Source: Hymenobacter lapidarius (lineage in GTDB: Bacteria > Bacteroidota > Bacteroidia > Cytophagales > Hymenobacteraceae). From it: 64,000 nt of DNA. The position numbers and the translations under genes were made by a program. A model generated the notes under the pieces. It was not told the origin of the DNA. It did not search any database and was given only the letters and a program-made list of their open reading frames with translations. The stretch spans positions 47,501 through 111,500 of the forward strand of contig NZ_MDZB01000011.1 of NCBI RefSeq assembly GCF_001816145.1, written 5' to 3'. The first letter of the stretch is position 1, and each line of letters opens with the position of its first letter. Of this stretch, positions 50,690-58,761 are shown in pieces.

Positions 50690-51775
50690 CTATAGCTCAG
50701 CGCTCGGCTTGAGGGTGCCTTCGTCTACTGATTTCAGGAACTTGATGAGGCCCGTGAAATAGGTTTGCTGGTCGTCGTAGAGGCTCATGTGGCTGCCTTT
50801 GGGGCAGATGAGGGAGTTGCCGTTCTGCACTTTGGTGGCAATCATGCGCATGTGCTCGGGGTCCATGGTGTCGTACTTGCCGCCGATGGACAGCACGGGC
50901 ACGGTGAGCTTGGGCAGGTCGGCGGTGCGGTCCCAGTTGGTGAGCTTGCCCGAGATACCGAACTCACTGGGGCCCTGCATGGTGACGTAGAGCGACTGGT
51001 TGCTTTTGCTGAAGGCGCGGTTCACGGGCTCGGGCCACTGGTCGAGGGGCAAGCGCAGCACGTGCTCGGCGTAGAAATTGGGCATGAGCAGCGCCATGTA
51101 GCGCGGGTTGGCGAAATCCTTTTTGGCTTCGATGGCGCGGATTTCGGCCAGTACTTCGGGCTTCATTTGCTTGGCCAGCACTTCATCAGCGTAGCGGCCG
51201 TATGCGGGGCAGCTCATCATCATGTTGGAAATGATGAGGCCCTTGAGGTTCTCTTGGTACTTGAAGGCGTATTCGGCGGCCAGGATGCCGCCCCAGGAAT
51301 GGCCCAGCAGGTAGAAGTTGTCCTTGGTCAGGTTCAGGGCCTGGCGCACTTGCTCCACTTCTTCCACGTAGCGCGGCAGGCTCCACATGGAAGTGTCCTT
51401 GGGGTTGTCAGACAGCCCACAGCCCAGCTGGTCATAGTAGATAAACTCGATGCCTTCTTTCGGCAGGAAGCTTTCCATGCATTCGAAGTACTCGTGCGTA
51501 GAGCCCGGCCCGCCATTGAGCAGCAACACCTTCACCTTGGGATTATTGCCAAAACGCTTGGTCCAGACGTTGAACTTGCCCTTGGGCGTGGTGATGGGAA
51601 TCATGCGCACGCCGCCGTCCTGCACGCCGGTTTCGGTGGGTTCGAAGTAGGTGGCTGGCACGCTGGCCGAAGCGGTTGTGCTGCCAGCGGCAGCAGTGGA
51701 GTCGGGCTTGTTGCAGCCAGTGACAAGGGCAGCGCCCAGCAGCGCAGCCGCCAGGAATGAGTAAAGAGATTTCAT
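50690..51775 (-). CDS. Proline iminopeptidase-like alpha/beta hydrolase, lipid-anchored
   Basis: A 361-residue hydrolase with a lipobox (LLGAALVTGC, Cys at about 21), so it should sit in the periplasm or outer membrane. The fold is clear: LLLNGGPGSTHEYFECM holds the GGPG oxyanion motif of proline iminopeptidases, IEFIYYDQLGCGLSDNP follows, the nucleophile is in LLGHSWGGILAAEYA, an Asp is in IGGKYDTMDPEH, and the His is in KGSHMSLYDD. Such enzymes remove N-terminal proline from peptides, and related ones cleave other small amides. Its neighbour is an S9 peptidase on the same strand, so both may process envelope peptides. The gap upstream holds REP copy 8. Confidence 0.88.
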   Translation of the reverse strand: MKSLYSFLAAALLGAALVTGCNKPDSTAAAGSTTASASVPATYFEPTETGVQDGGVRMIPITTPKGKFNVWTKRFGNNPKVKVLLLNGGPGSTHEYFECMESFLPKEGIEFIYYDQLGCGLSDNPKDTSMWSLPRYVEEVEQVRQALNLTKDNFYLLGHSWGGILAAEYAFKYQENLKGLIISNMMMSCPAYGRYADEVLAKQMKPEVLAEIRAIEAKKDFANPRYMALLMPNFYAEHVLRLPLDQWPEPVNRAFSKSNQSLYVTMQGPSEFGISGKLTNWDRTADLPKLTVPVLSIGGKYDTMDPEHMRMIATKVQNGNSLICPKGSHMSLYDDQQTYFTGLIKFLKSVDEGTLKPSAEL

Positions 51776-51840
51776 TGACCTGCGGGAATGATGATTTACA
51801 AATAAAGGAACGTCTTGCTCCGCTTAGCACCCACGCCGCC

Positions 51841-51949
51841 TGTCATGCTGAGCTTGCGAAGCATCTTATCAAGTTTGAACACCTCGCAGGCAACGGTTGA
51901 AGGCTTCGTTCTGCGGTGACAGGATGCTTCGCAGGCTCAGCATGACAGA
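51841..51949. repeat. REP-like palindrome, copy 8 (divergent subtype)
   Basis: Left TGTCATGCTGAGCTTGCGAA and right GCAGGCTCAGCATGACA; the inner arm reads GCGAAGCATC instead of CCGAAGCATC. The arms extend further than the usual type. It begins 45 bases from the stop of the leftward S9 gene. Confidence 0.85.
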
Positions 51950-51994
51950 CGGCGCGGTCACTAGGCATAACCGACATTAGACAACCTAACGCGC

Positions 51995-54169
51995 CTAATT
52001 AACCTCGCCCTTGGTGTTGATGTACCGCTCAAAAAACTCGAACGTGCGCAGCATCTGGTCGATGCGCTGGCGGTTGTCGCCGGAGCGGGTTAGCTCGTGG
52101 GTGCCGCCGGGGTGGCGCACGTATTCCACGGGGCGGCCCAGCACCTTGAGGCTGCGGTACATCATTTCGCTTTGCACAAAGCCGGTGCGCCGGTCGTTGT
52201 CGCCGTGGAAGAGGATGTAGGGCGTGGTGATGTTCTGCACGTAGCTGATGGGCGACTCGCGGGTGAGCACCTGCCGCACGGCGGGCTCCCAAGGGTAGCC
52301 GCCGAAGTAGTTGGGCACCAGGCGCCAGGCATTGCCTTCGCCAAAGAAAGTGGCCAAATCATAGACCCCGCGTTGCGAGCAGGCGGCTTTGAAGCGCTGG
52401 TCGTGGCTGATAATCCAGGCCACGAGGTAGCCGGCGTAGGACCCACCGGTCACGGTGAGCTTGGCCGGGTCGGCCCAGCCTTCGGCCACGGTTTTGTCGA
52501 GGGCCGTGAGCACGTCGCTGCTCGGGCCGTTGCCCCAGTCCAGCACGTTGGCCCGCAGAAAACCCTGGCCGTAGCCGCCCGAGCCGCGCGGGTTGCTGTA
52601 CACCACGCCGTAGCCCTGGCTGGCGAAATACTGAAACTCGTGCCACATGCTGGTTTCGCCCGGCCCCCACATGGCCGAGGGGCCGCCGTGGATTTCAAGC
52701 ACCACCGGGTATTTCTGGCCGGCCTGGTAGCCGGTGGGCTTCATTACCCAGTACTCCACCGTCAGGCCTTTGTCGTTCACAAAAGTGTGCTTTTCGGGCA
52801 GCGAGAGCCGCTTGGTTTTCACCCAGTCGTTGAAATTGCCAGCGGGCTGCACTTTTTTCAGCCCGGCGTCGGCCACCAGCAGCTCGGAGGGATTGAGCAC
52901 GCTGGTCTGGGAAAACACCACCTTGCCGCGGGCCACGTCGAAGCTCGTAATGCCCGTATCGGCGGCCGAGAGCTTTTCTACTTTTCGGGTGTTGATGTTG
53001 GCCCGGTAAAGGGGCGCGCCGCCGTTGCTTTGGGCCGTGAAGTAGACGTACTTGTCGTCGTCGCTCCAGGCCAGGTTGCCCTTGCTGCGGTCAAACGGAA
53101 TGATGATAATGTCTTTGGCGGTGCCGTTGAGCGGCATCACGGCTAGCTCGGGCACGTGCACGCCGGTGGCGGGGCTCATCTGGAAGGCGAGCCACTTGCC
53201 GGAAGGCGAGACTTCGGGGTTGGAATACACGGTGTTGTCCTGGCCCAGCAGCAGGCGGGGGCGGCGGCCGTCGCGGTCGGCCAGGTAGATTTCGTTTTCC
53301 AGCGAGCGGTCGGGGTGCTGCAGCGAGTCGATGTCGGCCGAGAGCAGCAGGTGCTTGCCATCGGGGGTGAACGCGGCCTGGTTGAAGCGGTAGAAGCCGT
53401 TGGTGACGGCCACCGGCCTGGCCTCGGGAGCCGTGGCATCAATCAGGAAAAACTGTGAAAACGTCTGCTCCGCCGACACGTCGCGCTCGTCCTGGAAGTT
53501 GAGCTTGGTGAGCACCTTGGCCTTCTTGTCGGTTTCGTTTTTGTCGAGATAAGCCCGGATTTCGGCCAGGCTGCCATCGGCGTTGGGCTTGGCGGTGGTG
53601 GCGGCCAGCTGGTCGTTTTTATCGAAACCTGGCTTCTCGAAGGGCCAGCGGGGCAGGCTCTTGGCGGCGTTCAGCAGGGAATCTTTCAGCAGTTCGCGCA
53701 GCGGAATAGCGGCCGAAAACAGCACCTGCCGGCCGTCGGGCGACCATTTGGGGCTGCCGGCGCCGTGCTTGTAGCGCGTGAGCTGCCGGCCCTCGCCGCC
53801 GTTGGCCGCCATCACAAATACCTGGGGCTGCTCGTCCACCGTGCGCACAAAGGCCAGCTGGCGGCCGTCGGGGCTCCAGGCGGGCTGCGAGGCGCCTTCC
53901 CTCGCGGCGGTCAGCTGCCGGGGTTTGGCGCCCGCTTCGGTACCAATTTCGTACAGTTGAGTTACGTTTTTGTAGTCGGCCTTATTTTTTTCATCGGGCT
54001 CGATGCCCAGCACGGTGAAGGCCGCCTTGCGCCCGTCGCGGGTGAGGGTGATGTTGCCAATCTGCTTGATTTTGAGCAAGTCAGTCACTTTCACCGGCTC
54101 GGCGCCTTGCTGGGCGTAGGCCGGGCTGGCGGCTACGCAGCACAGCAATCCAAGGAGAAGTTTTTTCAT
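51995..54169 (-). CDS. S9-family (prolyl oligopeptidase-like) peptidase
   Basis: A 724-residue serine peptidase; the ATG at 54169 gives the signal peptide MKKLLLGLLCCVAASPAYAQ, and the open frame upstream is not used. Residues about 30-430 are a beta-propeller of TolB-like blades (QPAWSPDGRQLAFVRTVDEQ, SPKWSPDGRQVLFSAA). The catalytic domain occupies the last 260 residues: VVLEIHGGPSAMWGPGE, SNPRGSGGYGQGF, the nucleophile in TGGSYAGYLVAWI, the Asp in LFHGDNDRRTGF, and the His in HPGGTHELTR. This matches DPP/acylaminoacyl peptidase-like members of S9. Substrate peptides are not determinable. A candidate promoter box (TACCTTTC, 54223-54230) lies upstream. Confidence 0.93.
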   Translation of the reverse strand: MKKLLLGLLCCVAASPAYAQQGAEPVKVTDLLKIKQIGNITLTRDGRKAAFTVLGIEPDEKNKADYKNVTQLYEIGTEAGAKPRQLTAAREGASQPAWSPDGRQLAFVRTVDEQPQVFVMAANGGEGRQLTRYKHGAGSPKWSPDGRQVLFSAAIPLRELLKDSLLNAAKSLPRWPFEKPGFDKNDQLAATTAKPNADGSLAEIRAYLDKNETDKKAKVLTKLNFQDERDVSAEQTFSQFFLIDATAPEARPVAVTNGFYRFNQAAFTPDGKHLLLSADIDSLQHPDRSLENEIYLADRDGRRPRLLLGQDNTVYSNPEVSPSGKWLAFQMSPATGVHVPELAVMPLNGTAKDIIIIPFDRSKGNLAWSDDDKYVYFTAQSNGGAPLYRANINTRKVEKLSAADTGITSFDVARGKVVFSQTSVLNPSELLVADAGLKKVQPAGNFNDWVKTKRLSLPEKHTFVNDKGLTVEYWVMKPTGYQAGQKYPVVLEIHGGPSAMWGPGETSMWHEFQYFASQGYGVVYSNPRGSGGYGQGFLRANVLDWGNGPSSDVLTALDKTVAEGWADPAKLTVTGGSYAGYLVAWIISHDQRFKAACSQRGVYDLATFFGEGNAWRLVPNYFGGYPWEPAVRQVLTRESPISYVQNITTPYILFHGDNDRRTGFVQSEMMYRSLKVLGRPVEYVRHPGGTHELTRSGDNRQRIDQMLRTFEFFERYINTKGEVN

Positions 54170-54222
54170 GAATAAGAATAAGGAAACGAGGTGCTGGGTT
54201 GGCACTGCCGCGTTGTGCATGC

Positions 54223-54230
54223 GAAAGGTA
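54223..54230 (-). promoter_or_regulatory. Candidate -7 box of the S9 peptidase gene
   Basis: TACCTTTC on the minus strand, one mismatch to TAnnTTTG, 53 bases before the ATG at 54169. Confidence 0.4.
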
Positions 54231-54314
54231 GCGCAAATCAGATATTTCCCCCACCTTGCCATTCTGCAGGGTCGGGGCACCCTGCTCCCGGCCCCGTTGA
54301 GAACTGCTATTTGC

Positions 54315-54352
54315 AAAAGAGGCTCCCTGCTATTCAGCAGGGAGCCTCTTTT
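54315..54352 (-). terminator. Terminator after the dodecin gene
   Basis: AAAAGAGGCTCCCTGC, loop TATTCA, GCAGGGAGCCTCTTTT. A perfect stem, symmetrical; mainly for the leftward dodecin gene, whose stop is at 54408. Confidence 0.9.
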
Positions 54353-54407
54353 GGTTGATAAATGCGTCTTGCTTGCCCTTCTGCAGAAGGGGAGCCGTTG
54401 GGCGCGG

Positions 54408-54797
54408 CTACCCGCTGTAGCCGCCGCCGCTCTCGGGCTCGGTGGCGCTGCCGCCGGGCTCTACTTCGCGGGGCAGCTCGGGCTCGGTTTTCACGGCCAC
54501 GTGGCTGTAGTCGGGGGCGCCGTTGCCGGCGGGCACGGGGGCTTCCACAAAGGTGCGCTCCAGCTCGGAGAGGTCCAGGTCGGCCGGGCCGTCGGTGGGG
54601 GTGCCGAAGCTTACTTTGGCCGTCACGCGGTACTCCACAATGCGGTTGTTGCGCACTTTGCAGCTCTGGTCCTTCACGTAGATGGACGAGATATTGGGTA
54701 TCGACGCGCTGACGCTTTCCACGGCGCGCTGCAGGGCGTCCTCGAAGCTTTTTTCGGAGGAAGCCAGGATTTCAATGACTTGTTTGACGGAGGACAT
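54408..54797 (-). CDS. Dodecin-like flavin-binding protein with a long C-terminal tail
   Basis: A 129-residue protein. Residues 1 to about 68 are a dodecin domain: [40 protein letters not shown], then [20 protein letters not shown] and KVSFG. Dodecins form hollow dodecamers that store flavin or buffer its reactivity. The normal family length is about 65-75, so the remaining 60 residues, rich in Pro, Glu and Gly ([37 protein letters not shown]), are an added, probably disordered tail. The position where many dodecins have Trp seems to be Tyr here. It is followed by a strong terminator and has fumarase divergent to it. Confidence 0.82.
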   Translation of the reverse strand: MSSVKQVIEILASSEKSFEDALQRAVESVSASIPNISSIYVKDQSCKVRNNRIVEYRVTAKVSFGTPTDGPADLDLSELERTFVEAPVPAGNGAPDYSHVAVKTEPELPREVEPGGSATEPESGGGYSG

Positions 54798-54933
54798 GTG
54801 GTGAAATGGTGAAATGGTGGGTACTTGCTGAAGCCCGCCGCCGCTTGGTGGGCCGCCGGGCTTTTTGCGTGTACGCGGGAAGCAATTCGGCGGCCGTGCT
54901 GGTCGCGAAAAATGCCACGCTTTATCGGCAGCG

Positions 54934-54941
54934 TACTTTTG
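54934..54941 (+). promoter_or_regulatory. Candidate -7 box of fumC
   Basis: TACTTTTG, an exact match to TAnnTTTG, 68 bases before the fumC ATG at 55010. No clear -33 TTG at the right distance. Confidence 0.5.
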
Positions 54942-55009
54942 CGTGCGGCCTCGGCCACATCAGCACTTCGAACGCCATCATTTCACCAATTCACCAACTC
55001 ACCTCCAGC

Positions 55010-56404
55010 ATGGATTTCCGCACCGAAAAGGACACCATGGGCACCGTGCAAGTGCCCGCCACCGCGTATTGGGGCGCCCAAACGCAACGCTCCATCGAGA
55101 ATTTTCCCATTGCTCAGGACATCAACAAGATGCCCAAGGAAATTATCGCCGCCTTCGCTTACCTGAAAAAAGCCGCCGCCTTCACCAACCGCGACGCCGG
55201 CGTGCTGCCCGCCGACAAGGCCGAGCTCATTGGCCGGGTGTGCGACGAAATCCTGGCCGGCGGCCTCGCCGACGCCTTTCCGCTGGTGGTGTGGCAAACG
55301 GGCTCCGGCACGCAGAGCAACATGAACGTGAACGAGGTGATTGCCTACCGCGGCCACGTGCTGAACGGCGGCCAGCTCACCGACGAAAAGAAAGCCCTGG
55401 CGCCCAATGACGACGTGAACAAGAGCCAGAGCAGCAACGATACCTTCCCCACGGCCATGCACATCGCGGCCTACAAAATCCTGACCGAGAACACCATTCC
55501 CGGCATCGAGAAGCTGCGCGACTCGCTGAAAGCCAAGTCGGAGGAGTTCATGGACATCGTGAAAATTGGCCGCACCCACTTCATGGACGCCACTCCGCTC
55601 ACGTTGGGCCAGGAGTTCTCGGGCTACGTTTCGCAGCTCGACCATGGCCTGCGCGCCATCAAGCACACGCTGGCGCACCTGAGCGAGCTGGCCCTGGGCG
55701 GCACGGCCGTGGGCACGGGCATCAACACCCCGCCCAACTACTCGGAGAACGTGGCTAAGCACATTGCCGAACTGACCAAGCTGCCCTTCGTGACGGCCGA
55801 AAACAAGTTTGAGGCCCTGGCTGCGCACGACGCCATCGTGGAAACCCACGGCGCCCTCAAAACGGTGGCCGTGAGTTTGATGAAGATAGCCAACGACATT
55901 CGCATGCTCAGCTCCGGCCCGCGCGCCGGCATTGGCGAAATCGACATCCCCGACAACGAGCCCGGCTCCAGCATCATGCCCGGCAAGGTGAACCCCACGC
56001 AGTGCGAGGCCATGACCATGGTGGCGGCCCAAGTAATGGGCAACGACGTAGCCATCACCGTGGGCGGCTCCATGGGCCACTTCGAGCTGAACGTGTTCAA
56101 GCCGATGATGATTTACAACTTCCTGCACTCGGCCCGCCTCATCGGCGACGTGTGCGTGAGCTTCACCGACAAGTGCGCCTCGGGCATTCAGCCCATCAAA
56201 GCCAACATCAAAAAGCACGTCGACAGCAGCCTGATGCTGGTCACGGCCCTCAACCCGCACATTGGCTACTACAAAGCGGCCGAAATTGCCCAAACCGCGC
56301 ATAAAAACGGCTCCACGCTGAAGGAAACCGCCCTAAAACTTGGTTACGTGACCGAAGCCGAGTTCGACGAGTGGCTGAAGCCCGAGGAAATGGTGGGCCG
56401 GTAA
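55010..56404 (+). CDS. fumC: Fumarate hydratase, class II
   Basis: A 464-residue TCA-cycle enzyme that interconverts fumarate and malate. The ATG at 55010 gives [20 protein letters not shown]; the open frame upstream to 54806 is not conserved. Signatures are [65 protein letters not shown], and the family motif [16 protein letters not shown] with the catalytic Ser. Length is standard for class II. Argininosuccinate lyase and aspartase share the superfamily, but the NxNEVI and SSNDTFP patterns favour fumarase. It is divergent from the dodecin gene. A collapsed REP copy follows. Confidence 0.96.
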   Translation: MDFRTEKDTMGTVQVPATAYWGAQTQRSIENFPIAQDINKMPKEIIAAFAYLKKAAAFTNRDAGVLPADKAELIGRVCDEILAGGLADAFPLVVWQTGSGTQSNMNVNEVIAYRGHVLNGGQLTDEKKALAPNDDVNKSQSSNDTFPTAMHIAAYKILTENTIPGIEKLRDSLKAKSEEFMDIVKIGRTHFMDATPLTLGQEFSGYVSQLDHGLRAIKHTLAHLSELALGGTAVGTGINTPPNYSENVAKHIAELTKLPFVTAENKFEALAAHDAIVETHGALKTVAVSLMKIANDIRMLSSGPRAGIGEIDIPDNEPGSSIMPGKVNPTQCEAMTMVAAQVMGNDVAITVGGSMGHFELNVFKPMMIYNFLHSARLIGDVCVSFTDKCASGIQPIKANIKKHVDSSLMLVTALNPHIGYYKAAEIAQTAHKNGSTLKETALKLGYVTEAEFDEWLKPEEMVGR

Positions 56405-56433
56405 GGCTCCTTGTTTTCAATGGCCTGACCCAA

Positions 56434-56468
56434 GAACGTCATGCTGAGCGGAGCCGAAGCATGACGTT
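56434..56468. repeat. Collapsed REP-like copy 9
   Basis: GAACGTCATGCTGAGC, then GGAGCCGAAG, then CATGACGTTTT. The left arm is intact, but the loop and most of the right arm are gone, leaving only its outer end. It lies 29 bases after the fumC stop. Confidence 0.85.
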
Positions 56469-56509
56469 TTTATTTCCCCAAGAGAGCGGCCTTTTCTTTT
56501 TTTCACCAG

Positions 56510-56517
56510 CATCTTTG
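56510..56517 (+). promoter_or_regulatory. Candidate -7 box of the GNAT gene
   Basis: CATCTTTG, one mismatch from TAnnTTTG, ends five bases before the ATG at 56523. Would give an almost leaderless mRNA. Confidence 0.35.
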
Positions 56518-56522
56518 CCACG

Positions 56523-57116
56523 ATGGACTTTTCTGCTAACATCGTTCTCGAAAACAACCGCGTCCGCCTGCGACCCTTGGAAATTGGCGATTTCGAAGCC
56601 CTCAAGCTCGTGGCTTTCGATGCCGACCTGTGGAAGTATACCCTGACCCGCGGCGACGACGCCGTGAGCCTGGCGGCCTACATCCGCCAGGCCCTGGAGG
56701 CGCGGGAGCAAGGCCTGCGCTACCCGTTTGTCATCATCGACCGCGAAACGGGCCAGCTCGCTGGCAGCACCAGCTACTACAACGAGGTAGAAGGCGACCA
56801 GCGCATCAGCATCGGCTACACCTGGGTGGGCCGGGATTTCCAGCGCTCGGGCCTGAACCGGGCCTGCAAGCACCTGCTGCTGAGCCACGCCTTTGGGCAG
56901 CTGGGCCACGAGCGGGTGGAGCTGGAAACCGACGCGCGCAACGACAAATCCCGCACCGCCATGGCCCGCATGGGCGCCACCGAAGAAGGCACGCTGCGCA
57001 GCCACCGCATCACGCAGGGCGGCTTCCGGCGCGACACTGTCATTTTCAGCATCATCCGCACAGAATGGTCGGAGTTGCGCCAGTCGGTTTTTCATCCCTT
57101 TGAGTACCATGGCTGA
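56523..57116 (+). CDS. GNAT acetyltransferase (RimJ/RimL-like)
   Basis: A 197-residue protein. The N-terminus VRLRPLEIGDFEALKLVAFD opens a GNAT fold typical of the RimJ/RimL type. ISIGYTWVGRDFQRSGLNRA is the acetyl-CoA-binding region (here QRSGLN replaces the more common R/Q-x-x-G-x-G/A), followed by RVELETDARNDKSRTAMARM and GATEEGTLRSHRI, the standard C-terminal part. Members acetylate the N-terminus of ribosomal proteins or small molecules; the substrate is unknown. The ATG follows a -7-like box by five bases. The stop overlaps the start of dgkA by eight bases, so the two are likely to be translated together. Confidence 0.9.
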   Translation: MDFSANIVLENNRVRLRPLEIGDFEALKLVAFDADLWKYTLTRGDDAVSLAAYIRQALEAREQGLRYPFVIIDRETGQLAGSTSYYNEVEGDQRISIGYTWVGRDFQRSGLNRACKHLLLSHAFGQLGHERVELETDARNDKSRTAMARMGATEEGTLRSHRITQGGFRRDTVIFSIIRTEWSELRQSVFHPFEYHG

Positions 57117-57516
57117 GCCCGCCCCGCCCGTTTCGGACCGCTTGCGGCCACCCGAGGGGCTGTGGCGCCGGCGCGTGGCCAGCTTTGGGCACGCCGTGCG
57201 CGGCGTATGGGCCGCCCTGCGCTCCGAAGTACACCTGCAGTTTCATGCCGTGGCCACGGTGGTAGTCATTGGGCTGGGGTTTTATTACCACCTGGCCCGC
57301 CTGGAATGGGCGCTGGTGGCCCTGGCGGTGGCCGGCGTGTGGGCCGCCGAGCTGGTGAACACCGCCATCGAAGCCCTCACCGATTTGGCCTCGCCGGCCT
57401 ACCACCCGCTGGCGGGCAAGGCCAAGGACGTGGCCGCCGGGGCCGTGCTGCTGGCTGCCCTGGGCGCGCTGGTGGTGGGGGCGCTGGTGTTCGGCCCGAA
57501 GCTTTTTCCGCAGTAA
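57109..57516 (+). CDS. dgkA: Diacylglycerol kinase-type membrane lipid kinase
   Basis: A 135-residue membrane protein. The ATG at 57109 gives MAEPAPPVSDRLRPPEGLWR, then FGHAVRGVWAALRSEVHLQF, the amphipathic start of the DgkA fold. Three hydrophobic segments follow. The catalytic motif is AAELVNTAIEALTDLASPAY with the conserved E-x-x-N-T-A-I-E, and AGKAKDVAAGAVLLAALGA ends the active region. In Gram-positives the same family phosphorylates undecaprenol; in this phylum either lipid is possible. The start overlaps the GNAT gene by eight bases. The N-terminal extension of about 20 residues is a little longer than in E. coli. Confidence 0.93.
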   Translation: MAEPAPPVSDRLRPPEGLWRRRVASFGHAVRGVWAALRSEVHLQFHAVATVVVIGLGFYYHLARLEWALVALAVAGVWAAELVNTAIEALTDLASPAYHPLAGKAKDVAAGAVLLAALGALVVGALVFGPKLFPQ

Positions 57517-57610
57517 GAAACGCCCTTATCGGAACCATTGCCCGTGGCGGGCGTACCCATAGCCAGCCCGCTGGCCTATCGGCGGCCCAGCTTCATATTT
57601 CCCTCAGCCC

Positions 57611-58087
57611 ATGCACCCGCTTTCCCTTGCCGTTACCGTTTCGCTGCTGCTGGCCACGGCCTGTGCCCCCAAGCAGGTGAGCGTGACCACGCCCGCGCGC
57701 CCATCGAAGACGATGCAAGACACCGGCGCCTCCAACAACAGCTCCACCACGGCCAGCACCCCCAGCAGCACCACCAGCCCGGCGTCGGCCCGCATAGCAG
57801 AGTCCGATACCACGGCCCGGCCACTGTGGCTCAAGGCCCGCATTGCCGAAGTGCTGGCCGAGCGCAAGCGCAACCCCATCACGCGCATTCTGCGCTACGA
57901 ATACGGCGGACAGACGGTCTATTACATCTCGGCCCCGTGCTGCGACCAATACTCGCAGGTGTACGACACCCGCGGCAAGCTGATATGCCAGCCCGACGGC
58001 GGTATTACCGGCAAAGGCGACGGCCAATGCCGCGATTTTGAAAAAACGAAAGCCAACGAAAAACTGGTCTGGCAAGACCCCAGGTAA
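57611..58087 (+). CDS. DUF6970-type lipoprotein
   Basis: A 158-residue protein with a lipobox (LAVTVSLLLATAC, Cys at 18) and a Ser/Thr-rich linker (about residues 30-70). The C-terminal domain has ILRYEYGGQTVYYISAPCCD, then QYSQVYDTRGKLICQPDGGI and TGKGDGQCRDF. The CCDQ, ICxPxGG and GDGxC motifs are the hallmark of the small Cys-rich DUF6970 domain in Bacteroidota. Four Cys residues suggest two disulphides in the periplasm. Function unknown. It lies between dgkA and a word-type palindrome. Confidence 0.86.
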   Translation: MHPLSLAVTVSLLLATACAPKQVSVTTPARPSKTMQDTGASNNSSTTASTPSSTTSPASARIAESDTTARPLWLKARIAEVLAERKRNPITRILRYEYGGQTVYYISAPCCDQYSQVYDTRGKLICQPDGGITGKGDGQCRDFEKTKANEKLVWQDPR

Positions 58088-58089
58088 AG

Positions 58090-58173
58090 GAGTTATGAAT
58101 GTTGAGTTATGAGTTATGAATTGCCGTTCTATTAAACTTTCAACTCAACATTCATAACTTATAACTCATAATT
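58090..58173. repeat. Word-type palindrome (GAGTTATGAATGTTGAG family)
   Basis: Left arm AGTTATGAATGTTGAG (from 58090), right arm with CTCAACATTCATAACT and then further complements of GAGTTATGA up to 58173. Both arms consist of words such as GAGTTATGA and GAATGTTGA. It fills the gap between two genes and is markedly A+T-rich. Confidence 0.85.
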
Positions 58174-58179
58174 AAATCA

Positions 58180-58677
58180 ATGAATACCTTAGAAAAACTC
58201 GGCGCTTTTAATGTGTGGGCCAATACCACCGTGCTGAATCGCCTCGACGAAGTGGCCGCTACCGGCCAGGAAATCCCGCCCGTGGCCCTGCGCCTCTTCA
58301 GCCACGTGCTCAATGCCCAGGCCATCTGGATTTCGCGCATTGGCGGCACCGCCAGCCCCGTGAAAGTGTGGCAGGAACACGACCTCGCCGCCTGCCACCA
58401 GCTGCACGCTCAGACTTCGGAGCCCCTGCACCAGCTGATGGTGAATGCCGATGAAACCGAGCTGCAGCGTCTTATTTCCTACACCAACTCCCTGGGCGAC
58501 AGCTACGAAAGTCAAGTGCACGACATCCTGACGCACGCCGTGGTACACGCCAGCTACCACCGCGCCCAGGTAGCTACTCGCCTGCGCGACCACGGCCTGG
58601 AGCCCGTCAACTCGGACTTTATCACCTACTGCCGGGAGCTGTCGGCGGCGGCCCGGCAGGCTGTTCCCAGCCTGTAA
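58180..58677 (+). CDS. DinB-like four-helix protein
   Basis: A 165-residue protein (ATG 58180, seven bases after the palindrome). LGAFNVWANTTVLNRLDEV is a typical DinB start, with a first His in LRLFSHVLNAQAIWI. The other two metal His occur in LTHAVVHASYHRAQVATRLR, the usual H-x-x-x-H arrangement. Such proteins are metal-dependent thiol-linked enzymes of largely unknown function. Only limited likeness to the other DinB-like protein at 37235, so they are not recent duplicates. The C-terminal FITYCRELSAA is common in one DinB branch. Confidence 0.9.
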   Translation: MNTLEKLGAFNVWANTTVLNRLDEVAATGQEIPPVALRLFSHVLNAQAIWISRIGGTASPVKVWQEHDLAACHQLHAQTSEPLHQLMVNADETELQRLISYTNSLGDSYESQVHDILTHAVVHASYHRAQVATRLRDHGLEPVNSDFITYCRELSAAARQAVPSL

Positions 58678-58700
58678 GCACGCCCACGGTTCAAACCCTA

Positions 58701-58730
58701 AAAACCCTTCCGGCCCCGGAAGGGTTTTTT
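58701..58730 (+). terminator. Terminator after the DinB-like gene
   Basis: AACCCTTCCGG, CC, CCGGAAGGGTTTTTT. Strong GC stem with a T6 tract. Confidence 0.9.
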
Positions 58731-58761
58731 GTTGGTTCCTCTCCCTGAAGCCTTTATCATC

